Source: Massilia sp. METH4 (lineage in GTDB: Bacteria > Pseudomonadota > Gammaproteobacteria > Burkholderiales > Burkholderiaceae_D). From it: 64,000 bases of DNA. Below the pieces are notes generated by a model. The model saw only the letters and a program-made list of their open reading frames with translations, was not told where the DNA came from and did no database searches. The translations under genes were made by a program, and so were the position numbers. The stretch spans positions 2,170,001-2,234,000 of the forward strand of contig NZ_CP146614.1 of assembly GCF_037094685.1 (NCBI RefSeq). The letters are read 5' to 3'. Shown piece by piece: positions 17,078 through 25,993 of the stretch (its first letter is position 1; every line of letters starts with the position of its first letter).

Positions 17078-20000
17078 GTGCAACTGCTGTCGAACGGCCG
17101 CTACCACGTGATGGTGACGGCGGCGGGCGGCAGCTACAGCCGCTGGCGCGACCTGGCCGTGACGCGCTGGCGCGAGGACACCACGCGCGACAACTGGGGC
17201 CAGTTCTGCTACGTGCGCGACGAGGATGGCCATTTCTGGTCGAACACTTACCAGCCCACGCTGGCCGAGCCGGAGCACCATGAAGTGATCTTCTCCGAAG
17301 GCCGCGCCGAGTTTCGCCGCACCGACCGGGGCATCCACCTGTACACGGAGATCGTAGTGTCGCCGGAAGACGATATCGAGATGCGCCGGCTGCGCGTGAC
17401 GAACAACTCGAACCGCCCGCGCACGCTCGAACTGACCAGCTTTGCCGAAGTCGTGATGGCGCCCGCCGCGGCCGACGCGGCGCACCCGGCGTTCTCCAAG
17501 CTGTTCGTGCAGAGCGAAATCCTGGCTGACGAGAAGGCGATCGTGTGTACCCGGCGCCCGCGCGGCAAGGGCGAACAGCCGCCGTTCATGCTGCACGTGA
17601 TGACGGTGCACGACGCCGAGGTGCTCGAGGTGTCGTATGAAACGGACCGTGCGCACTTCATCGGCCGGGGCAACACGGCGCGGGCGCCGCGCGCGCTGGT
17701 CGAGCCGGGGCCGCTGGGCGGCGGCCACGGTTCGGTGCTGGACCCGGCGGTGGCGATCCGCTACCGCATCACCTTGCAACCGGACCAGATGGCGACCGTG
17801 GACATCGCCACCGGCATGACCGAAACGCGCGACGCGGCGCAACACCTGATCGACAAGTACCAGGACCGGCACATGGCCGACCGCGTGTTCGAGCTGGCCT
17901 GGACGCACAGCCAGGTCGTGCTGCGCCAGCTGAATGCCAGCGAGGCCGACGGGCAGCTGTACAGCCGCCTGGCCAACCACGTGATCTACCCGAACGCGGC
18001 GCTGCGCGCCGACCCTTCCGTGCTGATCAAGAACCACCGCGGCCAGTCGGGCCTGTGGCCCTACGCGATCTCCGGCGACCTGCCGATCGTGCTGCTCCAG
18101 GTGAAGGATTCGGCCAATATCGAGGTGGCGCGGCAGATGGTGCAGGCGCACTCCTACTGGCGCCTGAAGGGATTGACCGTCGACCTGGTGATCTGGTTCG
18201 AGGACACGTCCGGCTACCGCCAGGCCCTGTATGACCAGATCATCGGCATGATCGCCTCCGGCATCGATGCGCAGGCGATCGACCGGCCGGGCGGCATCTT
18301 CGTGCGGCCGCTCGAACAGATCTCCAGCGAAGACCGCGTCCTGTTGCAGACCGTGGCGCGCGTGATCATCAACGACGCGCGCGGCCCGCTGGCCGAGCAG
18401 GCCAAGCGCTCCGGGCAATCGGCCTTGCGCATGCCGCCCCTGCTGGCGGACAGCCGCGGCGAGTACGACGACGCGGGGCCTGCCACGCATATCCCGCATG
18501 ACCTGATCCTGTGGAACGGCTTCGGCGGCTTCACGAGGGATGGCCGGGAGTACGTGATCGTCACCGGCCATGGCCGGGTAACGCCGGCGCCCTGGTCGAA
18601 CGTGCTGGCCAACCCGCAATTCGGCAGCGTGATCTCGGAGAGCGGCCAGGCCTACACGTGGCACGAGAACGCGCACGAATTCCGCCTCACGCCATGGCAC
18701 AACGATCCCGTCACCGACGCCAGCGGCGAAGCGTTCTACCTGCGCGACGAGTCCAGCGGCCACTTCTGGTCGCCCACGCCCCTGCCGGCACGGGGCACCG
18801 GCGACTACGTGACCCGCCACGGCTTCGGCTACTCCCGGTTCGACCACACCGAGGCCGGCATCACCTCCACGCTGACCACCTTCGTGGCCAGCGACGCGCC
18901 GGTGCGCTACACGCTGCTGAAGGTGCGCAACGATTCACCGGTGGCGCGGCGCCTGTCGGCGACCGGCTATGTGGAATGGGTGCTGGGCGAGATGCGTTCG
19001 AAATCGGGCCTGCACATCGTGACGGAGCTCGATGCCGTGAGCGGCGCGCTGTTCGCGCGCAATCCTTACAACACCGAGTTCTCGGGCCGGGTGGCCTTCT
19101 TCAACGTCGACGCGCCCAACCGCACGGCAACGGCGGACCGCACCGAATTCCTGGGGCGCAACGGAACGCTGGGCAGCCCGGCCGCGATGCGGCGCCAGCG
19201 CTTGTCCGGCAAGGTTGGCACGGGCCTGGATACCTGCGGCGCCCTGCAGGTGCCGTTCGAACTGATGCCGGGCGAAGAACGCGAATTCGTGTTCGTGCTG
19301 GGCATGGGCGGGCGGCGCAATGCCGACGCCACGGTGATGGTGCAGAAGCATGGCGGCGCCGCCGCCGCCCATGCCGCGCTGGAGGCGGTGCGGGCGCACT
19401 GGGAAACGACGCTCGGCGCGGTGCGCATCCAGACGCCGGACGCGGCGCTGGACGTGCTCGCCAACGGCTGGCTCATGTACCAGACCATCGCCTGCCGCCT
19501 GTGGGCGCGCAGCGGCTATTACCAGTCCGGTGGCGCGTTCGGCTACCGCGACCAGTTGCAGGATGCGATGGCGATGGTGCACACGGAGCCGCACCTTCTT
19601 CGCGAGCACCTGGTGCTGTGCGCGGCGCACCAGTTCGCCGAAGGCGATGTGCAGCACTGGTGGCATCCGCCGTCCGACCGTGGCGTGCGCACGCACTGCT
19701 CGGACGACTACCTGTGGCTGCCGCTGGCCACCGCCCGCTACGTGCAGGTGACGGGCGACCTGTCGGTGCTCGACGAAGAGGCCCAGTACCTGGAAGGGCG
19801 GCCGGTGAAGCCGGACGAGGATTCCTACTACGACATGCCGGGCCGCTCCCCGCTGGCCGAAAACCTGTACCAGCACTGCGTGCGGGCGATCCGCCATGGC
19901 CTGCGTTTCGGCGCCCACGGCTTGCCGCTGATCGGCTCCTGCGACTGGAACGACGGCATGGACAAGGTAGGCGCCGAAGGCAAGGGCGAAAGCGTGTGGC

Positions 20001-20887
20001 TGGCGTGGTTCCTGATCGACGTGCTGCGGCAGTTCGCCGTGGTCGCGGAGCGGCGCGGCGACATGGGCTTTGCCGAGGAGTGCCGCAGCGAGGCGGCAAA
20101 GCTGGCCGAGAACGTCGAATGCAATGCCTGGGATGGCCAGTGGTACCGCCGTGCCTATTTCGACGATGGCACGCCGCTCGGCTCCCACGAGAACGACGAA
20201 TGCCAGATCGACTCGATCTCGCAGAGCTGGGGCGTGCTGTCCGGCGCCGCGGATCCCGACCGCGCAAAGGGCGCGATGGCGCAGGTCGATGCCCGGCTGG
20301 TGCGGCGCGACGGCGGCTTCATCCAGCTGCTCGACCCGCCGTTCGACAAGGCCGACCCGAACCCCGGCTACATCCAGGGTTATGTGCCGGGCGTGCGCGA
20401 GAACGGCGGCCAGTACACGCACGCCGCCGTCTGGACCGTGATGGCATTCGCCAGGATGGGCGACACGGCGAAGGCGTGGGAGCTGATGCGGCTGATCAAT
20501 CCGGTGCAGCATGCGTCCAGCGCGGAAAATGCCGCCGTCTACAAGGTGGAACCTTACGTGGTGACGGCCGACATCTACGCGGTGCACCCGCACGTCGGGC
20601 GCGGCGGCTGGAGCTGGTACACGGGATCGTCCGGCTGGATGTACCGGCTGATCCTGGAATCGCTGCTGGGACTGGAGCGCAAGGGCGACCGCCTCGCGCT
20701 GGCGCCGCGCCTGCCGGACGAGTGGGACGGCTTCGACCTGTCGTACCGCTATGGCTCGGCCACCTACGCGATCCGCGTCACGCGCGGCCCGGCGGCGCTG
20801 GCGGTCGACGGCGTCGCGCAGCAGGGCAACGAGATCGCGCTGGCCGACGACGGGCGCGAGCACACCGTCGACCTGCATGTCCCCTGA
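17078..20887 (+). CDS. NdvB-like cyclic beta-glucan synthetase, C-terminal GH94 part
   Basis: The frame continues from the TAG at 17054; the first possible start is a GTG at 17078, with no convincing ribosome site, so independent translation is doubtful. It holds two GH94-type supersandwich regions (EVQLLSNGRYHVMVTAAGG onward; a second from about 18500, NGFGGFTRDGREYVI) and an (alpha/alpha)6 catalytic domain. The general-acid region GSCDWNDGMDKVG is intact at about codon 2582 of the fused frame. In NdvB this module trims and sets the length of the glucan chain by phosphorolysis. Motif conservation up to the last residues argues that the TAG is recent. Probably a pseudogene half unless the stop is read through or is an error. 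Confidence 0.85.
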   Translation: MQLLSNGRYHVMVTAAGGSYSRWRDLAVTRWREDTTRDNWGQFCYVRDEDGHFWSNTYQPTLAEPEHHEVIFSEGRAEFRRTDRGIHLYTEIVVSPEDDIEMRRLRVTNNSNRPRTLELTSFAEVVMAPAAADAAHPAFSKLFVQSEILADEKAIVCTRRPRGKGEQPPFMLHVMTVHDAEVLEVSYETDRAHFIGRGNTARAPRALVEPGPLGGGHGSVLDPAVAIRYRITLQPDQMATVDIATGMTETRDAAQHLIDKYQDRHMADRVFELAWTHSQVVLRQLNASEADGQLYSRLANHVIYPNAALRADPSVLIKNHRGQSGLWPYAISGDLPIVLLQVKDSANIEVARQMVQAHSYWRLKGLTVDLVIWFEDTSGYRQALYDQIIGMIASGIDAQAIDRPGGIFVRPLEQISSEDRVLLQTVARVIINDARGPLAEQAKRSGQSALRMPPLLADSRGEYDDAGPATHIPHDLILWNGFGGFTRDGREYVIVTGHGRVTPAPWSNVLANPQFGSVISESGQAYTWHENAHEFRLTPWHNDPVTDASGEAFYLRDESSGHFWSPTPLPARGTGDYVTRHGFGYSRFDHTEAGITSTLTTFVASDAPVRYTLLKVRNDSPVARRLSATGYVEWVLGEMRSKSGLHIVTELDAVSGALFARNPYNTEFSGRVAFFNVDAPNRTATADRTEFLGRNGTLGSPAAMRRQRLSGKVGTGLDTCGALQVPFELMPGEEREFVFVLGMGGRRNADATVMVQKHGGAAAAHAALEAVRAHWETTLGAVRIQTPDAALDVLANGWLMYQTIACRLWARSGYYQSGGAFGYRDQLQDAMAMVHTEPHLLREHLVLCAAHQFAEGDVQHWWHPPSDRGVRTHCSDDYLWLPLATARYVQVTGDLSVLDEEAQYLEGRPVKPDEDSYYDMPGRSPLAENLYQHCVRAIRHGLRFGAHGLPLIGSCDWNDGMDKVGAEGKGESVWLAWFLIDVLRQFAVVAERRGDMGFAEECRSEAAKLAENVECNAWDGQWYRRAYFDDGTPLGSHENDECQIDSISQSWGVLSGAADPDRAKGAMAQVDARLVRRDGGFIQLLDPPFDKADPNPGYIQGYVPGVRENGGQYTHAAVWTVMAFARMGDTAKAWELMRLINPVQHASSAENAAVYKVEPYVVTADIYAVHPHVGRGGWSWYTGSSGWMYRLILESLLGLERKGDRLALAPRLPDEWDGFDLSYRYGSATYAIRVTRGPAALAVDGVAQQGNEIALADDGREHTVDLHVP

Positions 20888-20903
20888 AAATGTTGCTCGA
20901 AAC

Positions 20904-20965
20904 CCGGTGACAGGCACCGGCAATTTTGCAACGACTGTTTCAAAAATCGAGGTGCCTGTCACCGG
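20904..20965. repeat. Inverted pair of the GGTGCCTGTCACCGG repeat
   Basis: Perfect 15-bp arms at 20904-20918 and 20951-20965 with a 32-bp spacer. They are the same core as the array at 8171-8270, and part of the flank (CTCGAAA before the left arm) is shared too. Lies between the convergent NdvB-like and TMEM165/GDT1-type genes; arm plus GGTTTT could serve as a terminator. Confidence 0.75.
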
Positions 20966-20988
20966 TTTTGCCACCGGTTTTGGCGGTT

Positions 20989-21564
20989 TTACAGGCCCAC
21001 GGCCGTGCCTGCCCCCATCAGCGTGGCCACGCCCAGCACGACGAAGATCACGGCGGCGATGCCGTGCACCAGCTTCAGGTTGACGGCCGTGGCGGCGCGT
21101 TTGCCCAGGTAGACGGCGGGAACGTTCGCCAGCATCATGCCCAGCGTGGTGCCGACCACGACCGGAATCAGCGCATCGAAGCGGGCGGCCAGCGCCACGG
21201 TGGCGATCTGGGTCTTGTCGCCCATCTCGGCCAGGAAGAACGCCACGACCGTGGCGGTGAACACGCCGTAGCGACTGGCGGGCGTGTCGTCCTCGTCGAT
21301 TTCGTCGGGCACCATGATCCAGGCGGCCATGGCGATGAAGCCCAGGCCGAGGATCCAGCGCAGCGCGCCGGGGCCCAGCAGCTCGGTCAGCCAGGTGCCG
21401 ACCGCCGCCGCGCAGAAGTGGTTGACGACGGTGGCGACGAAGATGCCGGCCACGATCGGCAGCGGGCGGCGGAACTGGGTGGCGAGCACGAAGGCGAGCA
21501 ATTGGGTCTTGTCGCCGATTTCGGCAAGGGCGACGATGCCCGTGGAGACGAGGAAGGCTTCCAT
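20989..21564 (-). CDS. TMEM165/GDT1 (UPF0016) family Mn2+ exporter
   Basis: 191 residues from the ATG at 21564. Six membrane segments arranged as two inverted halves, each with the family signature: EIGDKTQ near residue 15 and EMGDKTQ near residue 111. A short acidic loop (PDEIDEDD) joins the halves. Bacterial members export manganese across the inner membrane, and the Mn2+-sensing yybP-ykoY riboswitch directly upstream supports this role strongly. A GGGGCCGG/CCGGCCCC hairpin (21576-21618) between the riboswitch and the start codon may couple ligand binding to translation. Convergent with the NdvB-like gene. Confidence 0.92.
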   Translation of the reverse strand: MEAFLVSTGIVALAEIGDKTQLLAFVLATQFRRPLPIVAGIFVATVVNHFCAAAVGTWLTELLGPGALRWILGLGFIAMAAWIMVPDEIDEDDTPASRYGVFTATVVAFFLAEMGDKTQIATVALAARFDALIPVVVGTTLGMMLANVPAVYLGKRAATAVNLKLVHGIAAVIFVVLGVATLMGAGTAVGL

Positions 21565-21642
21565 GTAGGTGGCTGGGGGCCGGATGTTAACCAAGGATCC
21601 ATGAGCGGTCCCGGCCCCTGTTAGTTTGTGCGGCCGCCCGTG

Positions 21643-21786
21643 GATCATTGGTCTCGCCAGACCCGCGCCGGTATGGAACCGGCGCCGGCCACCTGCGCCA
21701 CGGCCTGCGGGCCGATCATGTTGACGCAGGTTCTTCCCGCGGCGGCGCTGCCGGTGCGCGGGCAAGGAGGCTACTCCCCAAAGAAC
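21643..21786 (-). ncRNA. yybP-ykoY manganese riboswitch
   Basis: On the minus strand the leader reads TTTGGGGAGTAGCC (21783 downward), later GTCAACATGATCGG, and ends GGCGAGACCAATGATCC near 21643. These match the conserved blocks of the yybP-ykoY family (GGGGAGUAGC, CAACAU..UCGG, GGC(G/A)AGACCA), with GC-rich variable stems between. The class binds Mn2+ and usually turns its gene on. The downstream gene is an UPF0016 exporter, a standard partner. Confidence 0.9.
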
Positions 21787-21917
21787 GGGCGCCATGATAG
21801 CAGAGTCGGGGCCGGCGGAGCATGAAATCGGTGTTCCGTATGCTATTCTGCACCGCGCCCGCGCCGGCGATCCCGGCGCAAGCCCGACTCTCAGTACATG
21901 TCAAATAAAGGAAGCAC

Positions 21918-23765
21918 ATGCGAAAACCTTCTTTGCGCCTGGCGATATCCGCCGCGCTGGCACTGCTCGCAACCGCGGCCCACGCCCAGGACCCGCTCAG
22001 CTATGCCCGCTACAACGAGGTGCGCACGACCGACCTGTACCTCGACCTGAAGGCCGATTTTTCCCGCAAGACGCTGACCGGTTACGCCGAGCTGACGCTG
22101 AACTGGCTGGACAAGAACGTGCGCACCCTGGTGCTCGACACGCGCCAGCTGTCGATCGCCCGCGTGCAGGTGCAGAACGACGACGGGCGCTGGGTGCCGG
22201 CCTCCTACCTGCTGGACCGCCCCGATCCGAAGAAGGGCCAGGCGCTGCGCATCGCGCTGCGCAACCAGCCGAAGAAGGTGCGCGTGTATTACCACACGGC
22301 GCCCACCGCCGGCGCGTTGCAGTGGCTGACGCCGGCGCAGACGCTGTCCGGCAAGCGCCCGTTCATGTTCAGCCAGTCGCAGGCGATCGAAGCGCGCTCC
22401 TGGGCGCCGGTGCAGGACACGCCAGCCGTGCGCTTCACGTACGGCGCGCGCATCCAGGCGCCGAGCGGCATGCGCGTGGTGATGAGCGCCGAGAACGATC
22501 CGCAATCGACGGGGGCGGGCGGCTGGAAGTTCCGCATGCCGCAGCCCGTGCCTTCCTACCTGCTGGCGATCGCGATCGGGGAGATCGACGTGCGCAATGT
22601 GGGCCCGCGTTCGGCCGTGTATGCCGAACCTGGCCGCATCGAGGCCGCCGCGTTCGAACTGGCCGATACCGAGAAGATGATCGCCGCCGCCGAATCGCTG
22701 TACGGGCCATACCGGTGGGGGCGGTATGACATGATCGTATTGCCGCCGTCGTTCCCGATCGGCGGCATGGAAAACCCGCGCATGACCTTCCTGACGCCGA
22801 CGATGATCGCCGGCGACCGCAGCCTGAACGACCTGATCGCGCACGAGCTGGCGCATTCGTGGTCCGGCAATCTCGTCACCAATGCCTCGTGGAAGCACTG
22901 GTGGCTCAACGAAGGCTTCACCACCTATGTGACCACGCGTATCATCGAGATCCTCTATGGCCGCGAGTTCGCGGACATGAACCTGCAGGTCGAGCAGGAA
23001 GAGGCGCTGGCATCGCTGAAGGAGATCCCGACCGCCAAGCAGGCCTTGCTCACGCGCGATCCGGACGTGAATCCGGAGACCTACACCGACGAAGGCCTCG
23101 CGTATCCGAAGGGCGCGTGGTTCCTGCGCACGCTCGAGCAGCGCGCCGGCCGCGAAGTGTTCGACCCGTTCCTGCGCGGCTGGTTCGACACGCATGCCTT
23201 CCAGTCGGCCACCACCGACCAGTTCCTTGCCTACCTGCGCAGCAACCTGCTGGACAAGCATCCCAACGTGATGAGCCCGGCCGAACTGGATGAATGGCTG
23301 TACGGGCCCGGCATCCCGGCCAGCGCGCAGCGCGTGGTATCGCAGCGCTTCCAGGCAGTCGACGCCCAGCGCGCCGCCTGGCTGAAGGGCGAGCAGGCGA
23401 CGGCCGACCTGACGGCGCGCGGCTGGAGCGCGCCCGAGTGGATGCACTTCCTGAACGACATCGACAACAAGGCCAGCGCCGAGCAGTTGCGCGAGCTGGA
23501 CCAGACCTTTGCGCTGAAGACCAGCAAGAACAACGAGATCGCCTACCGCTTCTATCTCGCCTCGGTGCATGCCGGCTACGACGTGCGCGAACAGCTGCAG
23601 GCCTTCCTGATGAGCGTGGGCCGGCAGAAGTTCGTGGTGCCGCTGTACACGGCGCTGCTGAAGAATCCCAAGGATGCCGCCTGGGCGAAGAGCGTGTTCG
23701 CCAAGGCGCGCCCGCGCTATCACCCGGAAACGCAGAAGTCCGTCGACAAGCTGCTGAAAAAATAA
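21918..23765 (+). CDS. Exported M1 family zinc aminopeptidase
   Basis: 615 residues; ATG preceded by AAGGAAG. Signal peptide at residues 1-23 (ending AHAQ). The exopeptidase motif GGMENP precedes the zinc site HELAHSW (H309, H313), with the third ligand E332 in WWLNEGFTTY. The length and C-terminal helical domain resemble the leukotriene-A4-hydrolase-like branch of M1. It should remove N-terminal residues from peptides in the periplasm. The next gene starts 10 bp downstream on the same strand, so the two probably form an operon for peptide turnover. Confidence 0.92.
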   Translation: MRKPSLRLAISAALALLATAAHAQDPLSYARYNEVRTTDLYLDLKADFSRKTLTGYAELTLNWLDKNVRTLVLDTRQLSIARVQVQNDDGRWVPASYLLDRPDPKKGQALRIALRNQPKKVRVYYHTAPTAGALQWLTPAQTLSGKRPFMFSQSQAIEARSWAPVQDTPAVRFTYGARIQAPSGMRVVMSAENDPQSTGAGGWKFRMPQPVPSYLLAIAIGEIDVRNVGPRSAVYAEPGRIEAAAFELADTEKMIAAAESLYGPYRWGRYDMIVLPPSFPIGGMENPRMTFLTPTMIAGDRSLNDLIAHELAHSWSGNLVTNASWKHWWLNEGFTTYVTTRIIEILYGREFADMNLQVEQEEALASLKEIPTAKQALLTRDPDVNPETYTDEGLAYPKGAWFLRTLEQRAGREVFDPFLRGWFDTHAFQSATTDQFLAYLRSNLLDKHPNVMSPAELDEWLYGPGIPASAQRVVSQRFQAVDAQRAAWLKGEQATADLTARGWSAPEWMHFLNDIDNKASAEQLRELDQTFALKTSKNNEIAYRFYLASVHAGYDVREQLQAFLMSVGRQKFVVPLYTALLKNPKDAAWAKSVFAKARPRYHPETQKSVDKLLKK

Positions 23766-23775
23766 TGGAGTAAGG

Positions 23776-25386
23776 ATGTTCCTGAAGAAAACCACCGCCG
23801 CGCTGGTGCTGTGCGCCTGCGCGTCGCTCGCCCTGCCGGCCGCGCCGGCGCTGGCGTTCGATGCCGCCACCACCGCCACCGCGCCGGCCTTCGACCTGGC
23901 GCGCGACGTCAACCGCGCCCTGAAGACCTTCGACGTGCCGGGCATGGCGATCGCCATCGTCAAGGACGGCAAGGTGATCGCCGCGCAGGGCTTCGGCGTG
24001 CGCAAGCTGGGCGATCCGGCGCCGGTCACGGCGAAGACGCTGTTCGAGATCGCGTCGAACTCGAAAGCCTTCACGGCCGTGGCGCTGGCCAGGCTGGTCG
24101 ACGAGGGCAAGCTCGATTGGGACGACCCGGTGATCAGGCATCTGCCGGACTTTCGCATGTACGACCCGTACGTGACGCAGGAAATGACGGTGCGCGACCT
24201 GCTCACGCACCGCAGTGGCCTGGGCCTGGGAGCGGGGGACCTGCTGTGGTGGCCGACAACGACGTTCTCGACCGACGAGATCATCCATAACCTGCGCTAC
24301 GTGAAGCCGGCCACCAGCTTCCGCGCCAGCTACGCCTACGACAACCTGCTGTACATCGTGGCCGGCCGCATCATCGCGCAAAAGACGGGCAAGAGCTGGG
24401 GCGAGGCGGTGCAGGGCCAGATCCTGGACCCGCTGGAGATGACGAATACCACGACCAGCGTGGCGGCCATGCTGCGCGCGCCCGACCACTCGGCGCCACA
24501 CAGCCGCATCAACGACCGGCAAGCCGTCGTCAAGCCGCTGCCGGTCGAGAACGCGGTGGGCGCGGTGGGGATCAATACGAGCGCCGAGGATATCGCCAAG
24601 TGGATGAACGTGCTGCTGGCCGGCGGCGAACTGCCCGAGGGCGGCAAGCGACTGTTCTCCGCCAGGCAATCGCGCGAGCTCTGGACGCCCGTCACGCCGA
24701 TGAAGATCGCGGAACCCAAGCCGGCCCTGGCCGCCACGCGCGCCAACTTCAATGCCTATGCGCTGGGCTTCAACGTGCGCGACTACCGCGGCAAGAAGCT
24801 GGTGTTGCACGGCGGCGCGCTGCAGGGCTTTTATTCGCGCGTGCTGATGGTGCCGGAAGAGAAGCTGGGTATCGCGATCTTCACCAACGCCGAGAATTCG
24901 GGCTCGATGACGTCGCTGCAATGGCGCATCCTCGACCATTACCTGGGCGCCGCGCCGACCGACTGGATCGGCCTCATCGCCGCCGAGGAACAGGAGCGGC
25001 TGCGCCAGGACCGCGAAAAGGTCGGCAAGGCCGCGGCAAGCCGCGCCGCCGGCTCGAAGCCCTCGCTGCCGCGCACCGCTTACGACGGCGAGTACAGCGA
25101 CCCGTGGTACGGCAAGGTGGTGATCCGGCACGAAGGCAACAGGCAGGTCATGGCCTTCACGCGCACGCCGGACCTCGTCGGCGAGATGGTGCACTTCCAG
25201 CACGACACGTTCATCGTGCGCTGGAAGGAGCGCAACTTCAATGCCGACGCCTACGTCACCTTCGCCCTGAACCCGGACGGCTCGATCGAGCGGGCGAAGA
25301 TGTCGGCCATTTCCGACGAAACCGACTTCAGCTACGACTTCCACGACCTGGCGCTGACGCCGGTAAAAGCCAGGAAGGTGGAGTGA
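23776..25386 (+). CDS. Exported beta-lactamase-fold serine hydrolase with C-terminal DUF3471-like domain
   Basis: 536 residues with a signal peptide (cut near ALAFD, residue 27). The class-C beta-lactamase/DD-peptidase motifs are present: SxxK as S94-N-S-K97, YxN as Y188-D-N, and HGG in place of KTG near residue 350. The last ~110 residues match the DUF3471 beta domain often attached to such enzymes. Relatives act as D-aminopeptidases, esterases or peptidases rather than antibiotic beta-lactamases, so resistance should not be inferred. Follows the M1 aminopeptidase by 10 bp. Confidence 0.9.
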   Translation: MFLKKTTAALVLCACASLALPAAPALAFDAATTATAPAFDLARDVNRALKTFDVPGMAIAIVKDGKVIAAQGFGVRKLGDPAPVTAKTLFEIASNSKAFTAVALARLVDEGKLDWDDPVIRHLPDFRMYDPYVTQEMTVRDLLTHRSGLGLGAGDLLWWPTTTFSTDEIIHNLRYVKPATSFRASYAYDNLLYIVAGRIIAQKTGKSWGEAVQGQILDPLEMTNTTTSVAAMLRAPDHSAPHSRINDRQAVVKPLPVENAVGAVGINTSAEDIAKWMNVLLAGGELPEGGKRLFSARQSRELWTPVTPMKIAEPKPALAATRANFNAYALGFNVRDYRGKKLVLHGGALQGFYSRVLMVPEEKLGIAIFTNAENSGSMTSLQWRILDHYLGAAPTDWIGLIAAEEQERLRQDREKVGKAAASRAAGSKPSLPRTAYDGEYSDPWYGKVVIRHEGNRQVMAFTRTPDLVGEMVHFQHDTFIVRWKERNFNADAYVTFALNPDGSIERAKMSAISDETDFSYDFHDLALTPVKARKVE

Positions 25387-25725
25387 CGCCACGGGGCCGG
25401 GGCAGGGCCGAGCGTCGTACCGCCCCGGTTTCAGGAGTTGTTCAGGAGTTCACCTCGATCGCCTGGCTGTTTTCATGGCGCATGCTGCACCGCAACCATG
25501 AATGAGCTGATAAAATTATTTTAAATACTATAAAAATATACAACACTTGGCATTGTCGCGGCGCCATGCGCGGGGGTAAGCTAGCAAGCTGGCGGCACGT
25601 AACAGTGTGCCGCCGTGTGATGCTCCAGGAAAAAATTCATTGCAATAGTGAGTTTCAGTGAGTTTGTTTCATGTGCAAATGCGGCATAATCACGCCCTTG
25701 TCATAAAAGTGAAAGTATTCTTCGC
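25387..25725. other. Intergenic region, AT-rich with one hairpin
   Basis: 339 bp without a gene. An AT-rich tract lies at about 25505-25545, and a perfect hairpin GGCGGCAC / GTGCCGCC (8-base loop) at 25591-25614. The hairpin has no T-run and could be structural RNA or a weak terminator. No consensus promoter is clear. Confidence 0.4.
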
Positions 25726-25824
25726 ATGAGTGAACTGATGTTGTCGGTAGCTGCCGTTTGCGGTTCCATGGTGCTGGGCTTCATTGCCTTTTGCAGCTTC
25801 ATGAGCCGGCTCCAGCGCAAATAG
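25726..25824 (+). CDS. Predicted 32-residue single-pass membrane protein
   Basis: ATG at 25726 to TAG at 25822-25824. MSELMLSVAAVCGSMVLGF then IAFCSFMSRLQRK: a ~20-residue hydrophobic segment with an acidic N-end and a basic C-end (SRLQRK), as expected for a small inner-membrane protein with its C-terminus inside. The ribosome site is weak (GAAAG about ten bases upstream). No coding sequence overlaps it. Function unknown; the call rests on composition and position only. Confidence 0.5.
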   Translation: MSELMLSVAAVCGSMVLGFIAFCSFMSRLQRK

Positions 25825-25946
25825 GATACGGCGGCCGCCGGCGGGCAAGACCGGCGGCTGTGGAGTCGGAAGCGGACCACCGGTACATCGGTAAGCGGTT
25901 CATCGGTAAACGACACTGCGATAACGGCACCGCAGCAATGGAACTG

Positions 25947-25980
25947 CGGGGACGGCACCGTGGTAACGGCACCGTCCCCG
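25947..25980 (-). terminator. 9-bp stem hairpin at the convergent junction
   Basis: CGGGGACGG (25947-25955) pairs with CCGTCCCCG (25972-25980). It stands 14 bp beyond the stop of the exported methyltransferase gene (minus strand). No T-run, so termination is uncertain. The inner sequence carries the GGCACC/GGTG pattern seen in the other junction palindromes. Confidence 0.4.
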
Positions 25981-25993
25981 GTGCCGGTGCTGG

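Noticed and set aside
11954..18847. A 2,297-codon open frame on the minus strand
   Set aside because: It is antisense to the NdvB-like gene; its translation is low-complexity His/Arg/Gln-rich with no domains, a usual effect of high GC at third codon positions.
23776..25386. Calling the serine hydrolase an antibiotic-resistance beta-lactamase
   Set aside because: HGG replaces KTG and a DUF3471-like domain is attached; this group is mostly peptidases and esterases.
23050..25392. A 780-codon minus-strand open frame under the peptidase pair
   Set aside because: No motifs, Arg/His/Gly-rich, and fully covered by two genes with intact catalytic motifs.
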